Shown in pieces: positions 18,114-25,870 of a stretch of DNA of 64,000 nucleotides. A program made the position numbers and the translations under genes. The notes beneath the pieces are model-generated. The model was not told where the DNA came from. It saw nothing but the letters and a program-made list of their open reading frames with translations, and did no database searches. How positions within the stretch are numbered: position 1 is the stretch's first letter; each line of letters starts with the position of its first letter. This DNA is from Clostridium uliginosum (GTDB lineage Bacteria > Bacillota > Clostridia > Clostridiales > Clostridiaceae): contig NZ_FOMG01000003.1 of assembly GCF_900112485.1 (NCBI RefSeq), positions 1-64,000 on the forward strand, written 5' to 3'.

Positions 18114-18350
18114 TTAAAACTTTTGTATCATTTTACATCTACTTTTAAGTAATTCAATCATAGCCTTAGCTCTATATTCTGGAACACCTGTAAAATCAAT
18201 TTCTTCAATACGATTAGCTAAAGTGTTGGCTAAGCTCTTATACCTTTGAGGGTTTTTAATTACTAATTCTTTTGCTTGAATCTTATTATCAACATCAAAA
18301 GTTCCAATCATACTCTTGTTATAATCATAATCTATAAGATCTTCTTCCAT
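18114..18350 (-). CDS. hypothetical protein, 78 aa
   Basis: The family is not recognised. It is an acidic N-terminus (MEEDLIDYDYNKSMIGTFDV) followed by a mostly helical region ending in basic residues (SRCKMIQKF). There is no membrane segment. The ribosome binding site is weak. It lies between a GTAAC box cluster and the truncated partition gene, so it may belong to the same acquired island. Confidence 0.45.
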   Translation of the reverse strand: MEEDLIDYDYNKSMIGTFDVDNKIQAKELVIKNPQRYKSLANTLANRIEEIDFTGVPEYRAKAMIELLKSRCKMIQKF

Positions 18351-18447
18351 TTCAAAATTTAATAGTGAATATCCATAACAGCTACTTGATTTATTGAAAA
18401 CTTCTTACTGCAACATATATATTTCAAAAATTATAATATCTAATGTT

Positions 18448-18733
18448 TTATTTATTCTTCTCTAAATCCTTCAATACTTTTTCTAATGTTCCATTTAAAT
18501 ATATATCAACAAATTCTGCTTTTTTATAACCTAAAATATCTGATATTTTTTCGATTTTTTCTATAGTATCTTCAGATAGGTTATAGTTAGGTCTTAAGCG
18601 TTTAGTACTAGTAAACTTAGCAATTATATCTCTTTTTCCAAGAGAAAGTGTTTTAATTACTGCTACATTTTTAGTATCATCTTTTGTAATATTATCTGTA
18701 TCATATCTTGTAACATTAGTTGTTACAAGATTT
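18448..18733 (-). pseudogene. 5'-truncated copy of the RHH partition gene
   Basis: The frame ending at TAA 18448-18450 is nearly identical to 19802-20164 (shared VIKTLSLGKRD, FTSTKRLRPNYNLSEDTIEK, ILGYKKAEFVDIYLNG and KDLEKNK). It lacks the first ~22 residues: upstream of RNLV there is a stop and no start. A region rich in Thr/Asn (TNVTRYDTDNITKDDTKN) differs by short indels. The 3' flank is also duplicated (AATATCTAATGTTTTA at both places), so a segment of ~300 bp was copied. Confidence 0.8.
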
Positions 18734-18752
18734 CTTTAGCAATATAGTTTTA

Positions 18753-18983
18753 TTATTGTTCCTTTTGAATTAATTTTCCCTCATTTAATTCATCAATTAG
18801 TAATTCATAAACATAACTTGCACTTTCTTTATATAATCCTGTTTCTGTATCATATAGTTTATCAAAAACTAATGAATTATATATCATATTCATTGATTTT
18901 TCTATAGTAAAAGATTTGTCTTCACATAAAAATTTTACAAGTTCTTGAATAATACCTTCTATCAATTCTTTTTTAATATCCAC
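18753..18983 (-). CDS. small helical protein of DUF3990 module
   Basis: About 76 aa, starting at GTG 18983, which has GGAGGG 7 nt upstream; a longer frame from TTG 18998 would swallow that site. The sequence is acidic and helical (FTIEKSMNMIYNSLVFDKLY, then SASYVYELLIDELNEG). It resembles small proteins regularly found beside DUF3990 genes, but I cannot name the family with certainty. It follows the DUF3990 stop by 1 nt, so the two are probably translated together. A role as antitoxin or partner is inference. Confidence 0.6.
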   Translation of the reverse strand: MDIKKELIEGIIQELVKFLCEDKSFTIEKSMNMIYNSLVFDKLYDTETGLYKESASYVYELLIDELNEGKLIQKEQ

Positions 18984-18984
18984 A

Positions 18985-19488
18985 TTAATTCCCTCCAACT
19001 AATTTAAGATATTTTATTGCTTTTTTACTATGAAATGAATATTGATTAGAAAATCTTTTATACTTCATTTCTTTTATTAATGTATCGATATCTATCAATC
19101 CTCTAGTAAAAGTTCTAAATAATAAAGCTAAATCATCATCTGCTACTGGTCCTACTACCAAATCATATTTATTATCATTATTACATTCGATACTATTTTT
19201 ATCTTGAAATTTTCTATCTCTATTATTCAATACAAAAATAGCCCATTCTCCAGTAGGACTTTCAAATTTTTTAATATTTAACTCTTTAGCTTTATATATA
19301 TTTTCATCTAGTTCAAATTTATTTACATAGGGATCTCCACCATAAATCCTTGCTACTCTTTTAGCCATTAGTTCTGCCTGTTCTTTAATCCCTGTACAAT
19401 AAAATCCTTGCCCAAAGTCTTTATATGGTCTACATTTATTTAAATTAATCTCATTAATAATCATATTAGATCCATGGTATAATATCAT
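18985..19488 (-). CDS. DUF3990 protein (ADP-ribosyltransferase-like fold)
   Basis: A 167-aa DUF3990 protein. LYHGSNMII at the N-terminus, DFGQGFYCTGIKEQAELMAKR, GEWAIFVLNNR and YDLVVGPVADDD follow the conserved order of this family, which Pfam places with ADP-ribosyltransferase-like folds (YHGS resembles the first catalytic block). It overlaps the upstream DUF3791 gene by ATGA, so translation is coupled. Flanking by two small partner genes is typical. A toxin that modifies a target with ADP-ribose, held in check by the neighbours, is plausible but unproven. Confidence 0.8.
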   Translation of the reverse strand: MILYHGSNMIINEINLNKCRPYKDFGQGFYCTGIKEQAELMAKRVARIYGGDPYVNKFELDENIYKAKELNIKKFESPTGEWAIFVLNNRDRKFQDKNSIECNNDNKYDLVVGPVADDDLALLFRTFTRGLIDIDTLIKEMKYKRFSNQYSFHSKKAIKYLKLVGGN

Positions 19489-19724
19489 ACCAAATACCCT
19501 CCATTTTTTCTTGCAATTATAACCAGATCTTCTATTGCATCATCTATGGATAATGTATGTTCTATTTCATAGTTCTCCAAGAGAAATTTAATAGCATTAT
19601 GTTTATTTAAGTAATTAAATGATTGCTTATAATTAACATGAAATTTTTCTGCAAATTCATTTACACATACAACCATGTAGTCTATTATATTTTGTTCTTC
19701 TTTGTTAATTTTACTCACCCACAT
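19485..19724 (-). CDS. DUF3791 protein, 79 aa
   Basis: A small helical protein of the DUF3791 type: IIDYMVVCVNEFAEKFHVNYKQSFNYL followed by AIKFLLENYEIEHTLSIDDAIEDL. DUF3791 genes commonly precede DUF3990 genes, and here the stop overlaps the DUF3990 start (ATGA). It is the first gene of the three-gene unit, the position often held by an antitoxin. It starts near a weak GGG site. The module sits between the full and the truncated copy of the RHH partition gene. Confidence 0.75.
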   Translation of the reverse strand: MWVSKINKEEQNIIDYMVVCVNEFAEKFHVNYKQSFNYLNKHNAIKFLLENYEIEHTLSIDDAIEDLVIIARKNGGYLV

Positions 19725-19801
19725 TCTATATCATATTATTAATTAATGACTTAATTTATAAATTTAATTTTATTATTTTTTAAATTACAATATCTAATGT
19801 T

Positions 19802-20164
19802 TTATTTATTCTTCTCTAAATCCTTCAATACTTTTTCTAATGTCCCATTTAAATATATATCAACAAATTCTGCTTTTTTATAACCTAAAATATCTGATAT
19901 TTTTTCGATTTTTTCTATAGTATCCTCAGATAAATTATAATTAGGTCTTAAGCGTTTAGTACTAGTAAACTTCGCAATTACATCTCTTTTTCCAAGAGAA
20001 AGTGTTTTAATTACTGCTACATTTTTAGTTGCTTTTTTTGTTACAGTTTTTGTATCATCTTTCGTAATATTATTTGTTACAAAAGATGATACTAAATTTC
20101 TTTTTTGAGTATCATTTAATGGTTTAGGTACAACTGGTTTTATTTTTTCTTTCTTTCTTACCAT
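19802..20164 (-). CDS. small ribbon-helix-helix partition protein (ParB-like)
   Basis: A 120-aa basic protein directly after parA (7-nt overlap). The N-terminal half is Thr/Lys-rich and probably disordered (NNITKDDTKTVTKKATKN). The C-terminal half, from LSEDTIEKIEKISDILGY to NGTLEKVLKDLEKNK, looks like a ribbon-helix-helix DNA-binding unit as in plasmid ParG/omega-type centromere binders. With a small ParA this is a type Ib partition pair. Its gene itself contains several GTAAC/GTTAC boxes. A truncated duplicate lies at 18448-18733. Confidence 0.7.
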   Translation of the reverse strand: MVRKKEKIKPVVPKPLNDTQKRNLVSSFVTNNITKDDTKTVTKKATKNVAVIKTLSLGKRDVIAKFTSTKRLRPNYNLSEDTIEKIEKISDILGYKKAEFVDIYLNGTLEKVLKDLEKNK

Positions 20165-20910
20165 GACATTATCTCCTTTGCAACATTCTTATACGCTATA
20201 GCTCCATCAAATTTTTCGCCAGCGTATTGAGTTATGCTTTCAAATCTCATTACTGCATCCTTAAATTTGATGCTAGTTTTAATTAAATCAGGAAAAACAT
20301 AATACTTTTCTTGTAGCAGTTGTGCTACTTCCTTGCAATGATTAGCTCTGCTATCATACATAGTAATTAATACTTTTACTTCTTTTAAATTCTTATTATA
20401 TTCTTGAACTTGCTTAACAGTTTCATTTAATATTCCGAGTGCTCTAAAAGACAAATAAGATGCATCAGTTGGAGCTATCGCATAATCAGACGCAAATAAA
20501 GAATTTATAGTAGTATTTCCAAGTGATGGACTATTATCTATAAGTATATAATCAAAATCTTCCTTAGCTTTTTCAAGTGCTTTATCTAAAACTGTTTCTC
20601 TCCCCATAACCCCCATTAAATACATTTCTATAGTTGAAAATTCTATGCAGCTAGGAACCATATATAAATTTTCATTTCCAGTTTGAACTATTACATCTTC
20701 TAAATCCATATCTCCCCTAAAGACATTCTCTATACTTGCATAATGTTCTAGTGGATCTAGTCCAACATATACACTTAAACTACTTTGAGGGTCTAAATCT
20801 ATTATTAATGTTTTCTTACCTAATTTACTTAATTCATATCCCAAATTATATGTTGATGTAGATTTTCCTACTCCACCCTTATTATTTAGAATGCTAATTA
20901 CAACTCCCAT
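20158..20910 (-). CDS. parA: ParA-family partition ATPase
   Basis: About 250 aa. The start is taken at ATG 20910 because AGGAGTG lies 7 nt before it. The deviant Walker A NNKGGVGKST is at the N-terminus, then LIIDLDPQSSLS, and YILIDNSPSLGNTTINSLFASDYAIAP. There is no N-terminal DNA-binding extension, so it is a small type Ib ParA. Such proteins move plasmid or chromosome copies along the nucleoid together with a centromere-binding partner, here the RHH gene just downstream. On a chromosome it points to an integrated plasmid or other element. Confidence 0.92.
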   Translation of the reverse strand: MGVVISILNNKGGVGKSTSTYNLGYELSKLGKKTLIIDLDPQSSLSVYVGLDPLEHYASIENVFRGDMDLEDVIVQTGNENLYMVPSCIEFSTIEMYLMGVMGRETVLDKALEKAKEDFDYILIDNSPSLGNTTINSLFASDYAIAPTDASYLSFRALGILNETVKQVQEYNKNLKEVKVLITMYDSRANHCKEVAQLLQEKYYVFPDLIKTSIKFKDAVMRFESITQYAGEKFDGAIAYKNVAKEIMSW

Positions 20911-20944
20911 TTTTTTCACTCCTATCTTTATCAATATCTTTGAT

Positions 20945-21418
20945 ATTGTAACAAATTATATAACAAACTATGTAATAATTCTTATAACATAATTTATTAC
21001 GCGTTTTATAATATTTTTTGTAACTATTTTAGTAACATAGTTTGTTACACTTTTTATAATATTTTTTGTAACTTAATTAGTAACATAAAGTAATCCTTAT
21101 CTATTATATAAGTTATTCAAAGTACGTTACTAATTAAGTTACGATTTTTATAACAATTTTAGTTACTAATTTTGTTACTGTATTTATAACAAAATTAGTA
21201 TCGGTTTTTCATATTTAAAATATTTATAATACTGTTTGTATAAATACGTTACTTAGTCACACGAAAGAAAATAATATTCCAAATATGTGCCTTATATATA
21301 TTGTTACTAAAATTTTAAATAGATTCTTGTAACTTGTTTTGTAATATAAATTGTTACTATATACGTTACTTACTTAGTTATAATTTATGTTACAAAAAAA
21401 GTAACATAAATTGTAACC
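20945..21418. repeat. GTAAC/GTTAC array upstream of parA (candidate centromere)
   Basis: About 475 bp of very AT-rich sequence with some twenty GTAAC or GTTAC boxes, often as half-sites of short palindromes (AGTAACATAGTTTGTTAC, TGTTACAAAAAAAGTAACA). It lies immediately upstream of parA, where type Ib systems keep the centromere/operator recognised by the RHH protein. There is no reading frame inside. Confidence 0.6.
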
Positions 21419-21430
21419 TATTTTTAATTT

Positions 21431-21722
21431 AGCTATGTTTTATCAGGGTGTTGATATTGTTATATAATAGCGAACTGGCATTGAAATTTGCTTTGTAGAA
21501 CTCTTAATGAATATTTGTCCTATTAATTGCTTGTCACAATCTTTGATTGGGAGCATGCATTAATAGGACTAATATTCATTTTAGAGTTTTTAAGTGAGAG
21601 TCAAAATTTTATATTTTGCTTCCTGAACTTACTCAGCGAACGAATGTGAGTCGAGCTTCATCTTAAATTTCACTGTCCATGAGCTTTATATAACAATATC
21701 AACACGGTTTTAAAACAAAGCG
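21431..21722. mobile_element. MITE-A copy, ~292 bp
   Basis: Left end AGCTATGTTTTATCAGGGTG and right end CGGTTTTAAAACAAAGC, with the internal inverted repeat (AGAACTCTTAATGAATATT / AATATTCATTTTAGAGTT) and one 70-bp module (21592-21660). No clean target duplication. It separates the par region from the phd-type gene. Confidence 0.8.
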
Positions 21723-21834
21723 AAATATAAAACCACTCTAACCGTGCTTATACTAATAAATATCTTATGTACTATCAACAAATCTTAAATCAATTTTATT
21801 AACTCTTTTAAAAATATTTCCTATATTTTTATTC

Positions 21835-22080
21835 CTATATACTTATTTGTTTTACATCATTATTTTCTAATTCTTTTATTGAATTATAAAGCTTAATAAA
21901 GTACTTAGGATCTTTTAAAATCTTTATATTTTCAAGCATGTTGTTGTACTCATCTTGAGATATTAAAACAACATTTTTATTATCTTTCCTTGTTATAATT
22001 ACTGTTTCATTATTATCATTTACCTTATCACAATATGTTTTTAGATTTTCACGAGCATTTGAGTAATTAACTGCTAGCAT
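21835..22080 (-). CDS. Phd/YefM-family antitoxin (orphan)
   Basis: An 81-aa antitoxin-type repressor. The N-terminal AVNYSNARENLKTYCDKV and VIITRKDNKNVVLISQDEYNNML match YefM/Phd, and the C-terminal tail would be the toxin-binding part. A ribosome binding site (AAGGAGATG) precedes the ATG. In complete systems a YoeB/RelE toxin follows by a few bases; here only ~110 bp without any frame lie before a MITE-A copy. The toxin is missing, perhaps lost in the insertion or a later deletion. Confidence 0.85.
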   Translation of the reverse strand: MLAVNYSNARENLKTYCDKVNDNNETVIITRKDNKNVVLISQDEYNNMLENIKILKDPKYFIKLYNSIKELENNDVKQISI

Positions 22081-22226
22081 TAAATCATCTCCTTGTTCTT
22101 GTACAATATTTAGTACATTAATATTATAAACTATTTTTCATAATAAATGTAAAAATATTTAATAAAAGTTACCATTTAAAATTAAAAAGATCTTTATTAT
22201 CTTTGTAAATATATAAATAAAATATT

Positions 22227-22262
22227 CTGTTTTAGAATATCAACACTATTCTAAGACATAGA
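22227..22262. mobile_element. mini MITE-A, ~36-40 bp
   Basis: TTCTGTTTTAGAATATCAACA joined directly to CTATTCTAAGACATAGA: only the two ends of MITE-A with the middle gone. Compare 23449 and 27077. Confidence 0.6.
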
Positions 22263-22339
22263 CATTTTTTTATGTTTTCCGTTAATTTTTTATTTTAATG
22301 CATACATATTAATATCTAAAAAATAAGGAGGTAAAAACT

Positions 22340-22564
22340 ATGGCTATTGAAAAGATAACAACATCAACTTCTCTTAGTATCGAAGTACAAACTGGCACTG
22401 ACAAATCTGGGGATGCAATTTTTTCTAAGAAAACTTTTTCAGGTATAAAGCCTGACGCTACAGCTGATAACTGCTTTGCAGTTGCTGAAGCAATCAAAGA
22501 AGTTATGGGTTCTGCTTGTAGAAATTACTATTTAAATGATTCTGCAAAGCTTCTTAATGCTTAA
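22340..22564 (+). CDS. DUF1659 family protein
   Basis: A 74-aa protein with the DUF1659 pattern: TTSTSLSIEVQTGTDKSGDA, a beta-rich first half, then NCFAVAEAIKEVM and a short helical end. A strong ribosome binding site (GGAGG 8 nt before ATG) supports the start. The family is widespread in Bacilli and Clostridia, of unknown function, and regularly paired with DUF2922, which follows here after 94 bp. Confidence 0.85.
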   Translation: MAIEKITTSTSLSIEVQTGTDKSGDAIFSKKTFSGIKPDATADNCFAVAEAIKEVMGSACRNYYLNDSAKLLNA

Positions 22565-22658
22565 TTTTAAGTACTCTTTAATTAAACCTAGATCAATAAG
22601 TTAATTTTAGCTATCAAATTAAGCATTAAGCATGATTAAAATTAAAGGAGGTAAAAAA

Positions 22659-22877
22659 ATGGAACACATTTTAACAATGGTTTTCTTAGCTACACAAGGG
22701 GATAAGGTATCAATTAGCATAAATGGTGTTAAACCTGATCTTAAAGATGAAGATGTAAAAAAGTTAATGACTACTATAATTGAAAAAGACATTTTCGTAA
22801 ACGCTAAAGGTTCATTAGTTGCATTATCTAGTGCTCAAATGACACAAAGAGAAGTTAAAAAACTTACAGTTAAATAA
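22659..22877 (+). CDS. DUF2922 family protein
   Basis: A 72-aa protein of the DUF2922 type: an N-terminal beta strand pair (HILTMVFLATQGDKVSISI), NGVKPDLKDEDVKKLM, then a short helix and beta end. The ATG at 22659 is chosen because AAAGGAGG lies 8 nt before it; an upstream in-frame start would place that site inside the gene. It ends in a clear terminator, so DUF1659-DUF2922 make a two-gene operon. The usual third member YvrJ is not here but at 57168. Confidence 0.85.
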   Translation: MEHILTMVFLATQGDKVSISINGVKPDLKDEDVKKLMTTIIEKDIFVNAKGSLVALSSAQMTQREVKKLTVK

Positions 22878-22880
22878 TTC

Positions 22881-22920
22881 AAAAAAATCCACTTAATAAA
22901 TTTATTAGGTGGATTTTTTT
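22881..22920 (+). terminator. intrinsic terminator after DUF2922 gene
   Basis: AAAAAATCCACTTAATAAA pairs with TTTATTAGGTGGATTTTTT and ends in a T-run, with no spacer from the stop codon beyond 3 nt. It closes the DUF1659-DUF2922 operon and is symmetrical enough to work in both directions. Confidence 0.85.
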
Positions 22921-22943
22921 ATGTGCAATATTTACATATAAAC

Positions 22944-23030
22944 TGGCTATTTACAATATATATACCCTTTCTTCTTACTTTCTACCCTATCTCCAATTAA
23001 GTTTTAACTCCATATATACTATTGCAAAGT
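22944..23030 (-). pseudogene. deletion scar of the 9821-10141 gene
   Basis: CTATTTACAATATATATACC and CTTCTTACTTTCTACC match 9829-9860 (end of the small membrane protein gene), and from CTATCTCCAATTAAGTTTTA on it matches 10160-10210 (upstream of its start). TTTCTACC stands at both breakpoints in the intact locus, so the ~300 bp between were lost by recombination across this 8-bp repeat. Confidence 0.65.
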
Positions 23031-23113
23031 ACTTGAGTAATTTGGGTTTAAGCTTGTACATATTTTAGAGATTGATAAATAGCAAGGACAAACCCTGCTA
23101 ACTTATACTATTT

Positions 23114-23362
23114 TTATGCATAATTACTCTCATGCATAATTACTCTCGCGCACCATTTCTTCACTTCATCATAACACCTTGTATTAATAATTTCACTTTC
23201 TACTTCTCCACTATCAAGGTCAATGCTCTGCTTTTCTAAAACATACATTCCACCTATAGTTCTACTAAGTAAATATTTAAATCTTATTTTTGTATTTGTA
23301 GTAAAATCTGCAACAACCATTACTCCATACTCATCAGTAATGTTTTTAACTTCATTTTCCAT
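23114..23362 (-). CDS. hypothetical protein, 82 aa
   Basis: The family is not recognised. The protein has a beta-rich middle (GVMVVADFTTNTKIRFKYLL, then GGMYVLEKQSIDL) and a C-terminal helix. The ribosome binding site (GGAGATAT) before ATG 23362 is acceptable. The 3' end carries a 16-bp tandem duplication (GAGAGTAATTATGCAT twice), which reads in two frames and gives the tail VIMHESNYA; the ancestral protein probably ended a few residues earlier or differently. Confidence 0.55.
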   Translation of the reverse strand: MENEVKNITDEYGVMVVADFTTNTKIRFKYLLSRTIGGMYVLEKQSIDLDSGEVESEIINTRCYDEVKKWCARVIMHESNYA

Positions 23363-23448
23363 ATATCTCCATACTCCTTTGTAAGGGATTCCCCCGAACT
23401 ATATAATTAAAATGGTAACTCACTATCTCTATAGTATTTATTTATTGG

Positions 23449-23488
23449 GTTCTGTTTTAAAATATCAACATTCACTTAAAACAGAACC
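23449..23488. mobile_element. mini MITE-A, ~40 bp
   Basis: GGTTCTGTTTTAAAATATCA joined to ACATTCACTTAAAACAGAACC. The flanks ATTTATTG and ATTTATTT differ by one base, so the 8-bp duplication is nearly intact. Confidence 0.7.
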
Positions 23489-23622
23489 ATTTATTTTAAT
23501 GCTTCCCTTTATTTTTCTTCTTAATCAATTAAATTGCAAAACCAATTAGGAATAATATAACATTTATAGTATAATTTAATAAATAATACAAATATTATAT
23601 TATTAAATTAGGAGAATTCAGT

Positions 23623-24087
23623 ATGAAAAATATTAAGAACTATATTATATTCTTATCAATAATTATTTTAACAGTTTGTTTAGGATATTATTTTCATTCT
23701 AAATATGTAACTCTTGATAACATTTTTTCTATGACAATAAATAAAGAAAATGTAGATAAAATCTATATTAGAGGTGTTAATTCTGGAAATATAAAATCTA
23801 TTAAAGATAAAAATAAAATTAATGAAATTTTATCTAATCTTTCTAATGTAAAACTTGTTGAATATTATGGAGATACAGCAAAAAATAGAACTAAAGGTGC
23901 TTACGAAATAGTTATTTATAAAAACGCTGAAGATACTTTATTTATTTATACACTTGGTAAAGAATATTTAATGATTTCTGATAACGAGAAATCTTTAAAA
24001 ATATATAAAATACTTGATAACAGTTTTGATCGTGAATATATGAAAAAAATAACTTCATTTCTTTCGCATGTATCAATATACACTTGA
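23623..24087 (+). CDS. membrane-anchored hypothetical protein, 154 aa
   Basis: Not recognised. There is one N-terminal membrane segment (about residues 7-25, IIFLSIIILTVCLGYYF), then ~125 residues outside with alternating beta and helix (DKIYIRGVNSGNIKSI, YEIVIYKNAEDTLFIYTLG). The topology suggests an exported, anchored protein. AGGAGAATTC precedes the ATG. The stop lies at the edge of repeat D, so the last residues (SHVSIYT) may have been altered by that insertion. Confidence 0.6.
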   Translation: MKNIKNYIIFLSIIILTVCLGYYFHSKYVTLDNIFSMTINKENVDKIYIRGVNSGNIKSIKDKNKINEILSNLSNVKLVEYYGDTAKNRTKGAYEIVIYKNAEDTLFIYTLGKEYLMISDNEKSLKIYKILDNSFDREYMKKITSFLSHVSIYT

Positions 24088-24345
24088 TTTTTTTTTTTAC
24101 GCATCTGCCTTTTCGAACGTATGTGAGAAAAATCTGGCAAGCGAATATATTTTCTTTTTATTCTTTAGTTTTTATTTTTTAGGCATATTAAAGAAAATAA
24201 CAAGTCAAAGATATGACGCAAAATAGACTAGCTGACTTACTTGTTATTTATTTTAATGTGCCTTAACCTTTAAACAAAATATAATCTGCGTTGTCCACAA
24301 CTTCTTTAAGAATATAATTTCCAAAGAATAAAAAATCACACTCCT
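24086..24345. repeat. repeat D with nested MITE-C segment, copy 1
   Basis: TTTTTTTTACGCATCTGCC, TTTTCGAACGTATGTGAG, AAAAATCTGGCA and, after a MITE-C portion (GGCATATTAAAGAAAATAAC ... TTATTTTAATGTGCC), AACCTTTAAACAAAATATAA and ATCTGCGTTGTCCACAAC. The same order recurs at 51711-52030; at 25686-25852 the MITE-C part is missing. Non-coding. Confidence 0.7.
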
Positions 24346-24427
24346 TTAAATCTGAAGTGTGATAAGCATCTATTATATTAAAACATTATCTAACTAGCCA
24401 TAACATAAATTAAACAAGGTTTTAAAT

Positions 24428-24829
24428 TTAACAATTTCTATCTTCTGGAACATTAGTAGGATCTTGAATTAGAGTAGTGAAAAAATAATCATGATCATGT
24501 TGATCTTCTGGCTCTGTTGTACCTTCTACTAAATGAATGTGTTTTCCATCAGAAAGCCAAAGCGCTGGACCGGTAGTATCACAAATTTTATGGAAATGAT
24601 CATCAAACGTATCTGTAAACACAGCTATTTTATGAAAATGATATTTACCGGGTCCCATTGGAGGACCAGTCACACCAGCAATACGATGATTGTGTTCTAC
24701 ACCCTCATCCTTTGCATAGTCTGTACTTGATAAAAATTCGTGATTATGATTTTTTACTCTATAATAATTTTCATTACCTTCATCATTTTCGTTAGAATGT
24801 CGACCACGATTATTATACTTGTATCCCAT
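24428..24829 (-). CDS. YmaF family protein
   Basis: A 133-aa His-rich protein: repeated segments of the type NHNHEFLSSTDYA, VEHNHRIAGVTG, KYHFHKIAVFTDT, DHFHKICDTTGP and KHIHLVEGTT. This is the YmaF pattern (Bacillus YmaF), in which about five ~22-residue units each carry an HxHx core. The function is unknown; the His ladder suggests metal or surface binding. It is soluble with no signal peptide. GGAGGAAATTTC precedes the ATG. It appears to be a single-gene unit. Confidence 0.9.
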   Translation of the reverse strand: MGYKYNNRGRHSNENDEGNENYYRVKNHNHEFLSSTDYAKDEGVEHNHRIAGVTGPPMGPGKYHFHKIAVFTDTFDDHFHKICDTTGPALWLSDGKHIHLVEGTTEPEDQHDHDYFFTTLIQDPTNVPEDRNC

Positions 24830-24935
24830 TGAAATTTCCTCCTTAGTTATTCAAGATACTATATATTATGTTTATTTACATACTTATGTGAATAAAATAA
24901 AACTATATTGTTATTAAACATATAAATAAAGGAAT

Positions 24936-24974
24936 AGGTGTCTAAAATGATTTTCCAAACCATTTTAGACACCT
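24936..24974. terminator. perfect 14-bp hairpin
   Basis: AGGTGTCTAAAATG (24936-24949) pairs perfectly with 24961-24974 around an 11-nt loop. It lies between the YmaF promoter region and the HxlR gene end; T-runs on both sides are moderate. It is probably a terminator for the HxlR unit or a small palindromic repeat. Confidence 0.5.
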
Positions 24975-25124
24975 TTATTTTAATTAATCTGTAAGAATTT
25001 ATAATATATGATACACTGTTTGTTATATGTGATTAGATTACTCTATGGCATCTTTATCTGATAATTAATGAATTTGTTTAGCATATGTTTATTAAAATTC
25101 ATCCCATGGTATTATTGCTACTAA

Positions 25125-25235
25125 TATACCCCCTCTTTAGGCTGGTGTGTTAGTGGCAGTTAGCTTCCTGAATAAGTTCAGTTAAGATTCAGATGAGGAT
25201 GAAACTCCATCTGAATTAAGTTTCACTTGATAATA
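25125..25235 (-). repeat. structured element S, copy 1 (overlaps HxlR 3' end)
   Basis: On the minus strand TTCAGATGGAGTTTCATCC folds with its neighbour ATCTGAATCTTAACTG, followed by TGAACTTATTCAGGAAGCTA, GCCACTAACACACC and AAAGAGGGGG. The same order of blocks is seen at 40728-40890. The last codons of the HxlR gene (DGVSSSSES) are encoded by its first hairpin. Confidence 0.45.
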
Positions 25236-25565
25236 ATCATCTCCCCATTTGCACATCATACTAAGGATAGGCATTAAACTCACACCTACATCAGTTAATG
25301 AATATTCAACCTTTGGAGGAACTTGAGGATAAACTTTTCTAATAACTAAATTATCTGCTTCTAGCTCTCTTAGCTGTTGAGTTAACATTTTTTGAGTTAT
25401 TTGGGGAATTAGTTTTTTTAATTCATTAAATCGCTGTATTCCCTTAGTACCTAGATGCCAAATAATAATAGGCTTCCATTTTCCACCTATCAAATCCATT
25501 GTAATTTCGAAGGTACATGTATACTTTTTATTTTTAAATTCTAAAGTGTTGCAACTAGAGCTCAT
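25182..25565 (-). CDS. HxlR-family transcriptional regulator
   Basis: About 127 aa, winged helix of the HxlR type: [42 protein letters not shown] and [17 protein letters not shown] are diagnostic. The start at ATG 25565 is preferred; frames from 25574 or 25610 overlap the putative binding site AAAGG. A Cys two residues before the conserved core (YTCTFE) is the position used for thiol or aldehyde sensing in HypR/YodB relatives. It is divergent from a nitroreductase-flavoprotein operon, which it probably regulates. Its 3' end lies in element S. Confidence 0.9.
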   Translation of the reverse strand: MSSSCNTLEFKNKKYTCTFEITMDLIGGKWKPIIIWHLGTKGIQRFNELKKLIPQITQKMLTQQLRELEADNLVIRKVYPQVPPKVEYSLTDVGVSLMPILSMMCKWGDDYYQVKLNSDGVSSSSES

Positions 25566-25685
25566 AATCCTCATCCTTTCAACAGTATCCTTTTGGATAC
25601 TATAATACAAAATAGTGCGTACTTGTTATATATAGACTTGTTTCTTATAATAATACCATAAGTTATAAAAAACAAGTCAAGGCGA

Positions 25686-25852
25686 CTGTGGAGCCGTCGA
25701 TTTTTTTTACGCATCTGTCTTTTCGAACGTATGTGAGAAAAATCTGGCAGGCAAATATATTTTAATGTACCTTAACCTTTAAACAAAAATATAATCTGCG
25801 TTATCCACAACTTCTTTAAGAATATAATTTCCTAAAGAATAAAAAAATATCA
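25686..25852. repeat. repeat D, copy 2 (MITE-C part deleted)
   Basis: GGAGCCGTCGATTTTTTTTA to AATCTGGCAGGCAAATATAT, then directly TTTTAATGTACCTTAACC and ATCTGCGTTATCCACAAC. The middle MITE-C segment present in the other two copies is gone, with the join at a TATATTT/TATTTT stretch. It lies in the promoter region between the HxlR gene and the nitroreductase. Confidence 0.65.
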
Positions 25853-25870
25853 ATTAGGAGGGCTATATAA

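Noticed and set aside
20945-21418. CRISPR-like array upstream of parA
   Set aside because: The boxes are 5-6 bp, irregularly spaced, on both strands, with no constant repeat and spacer length and no cas genes.
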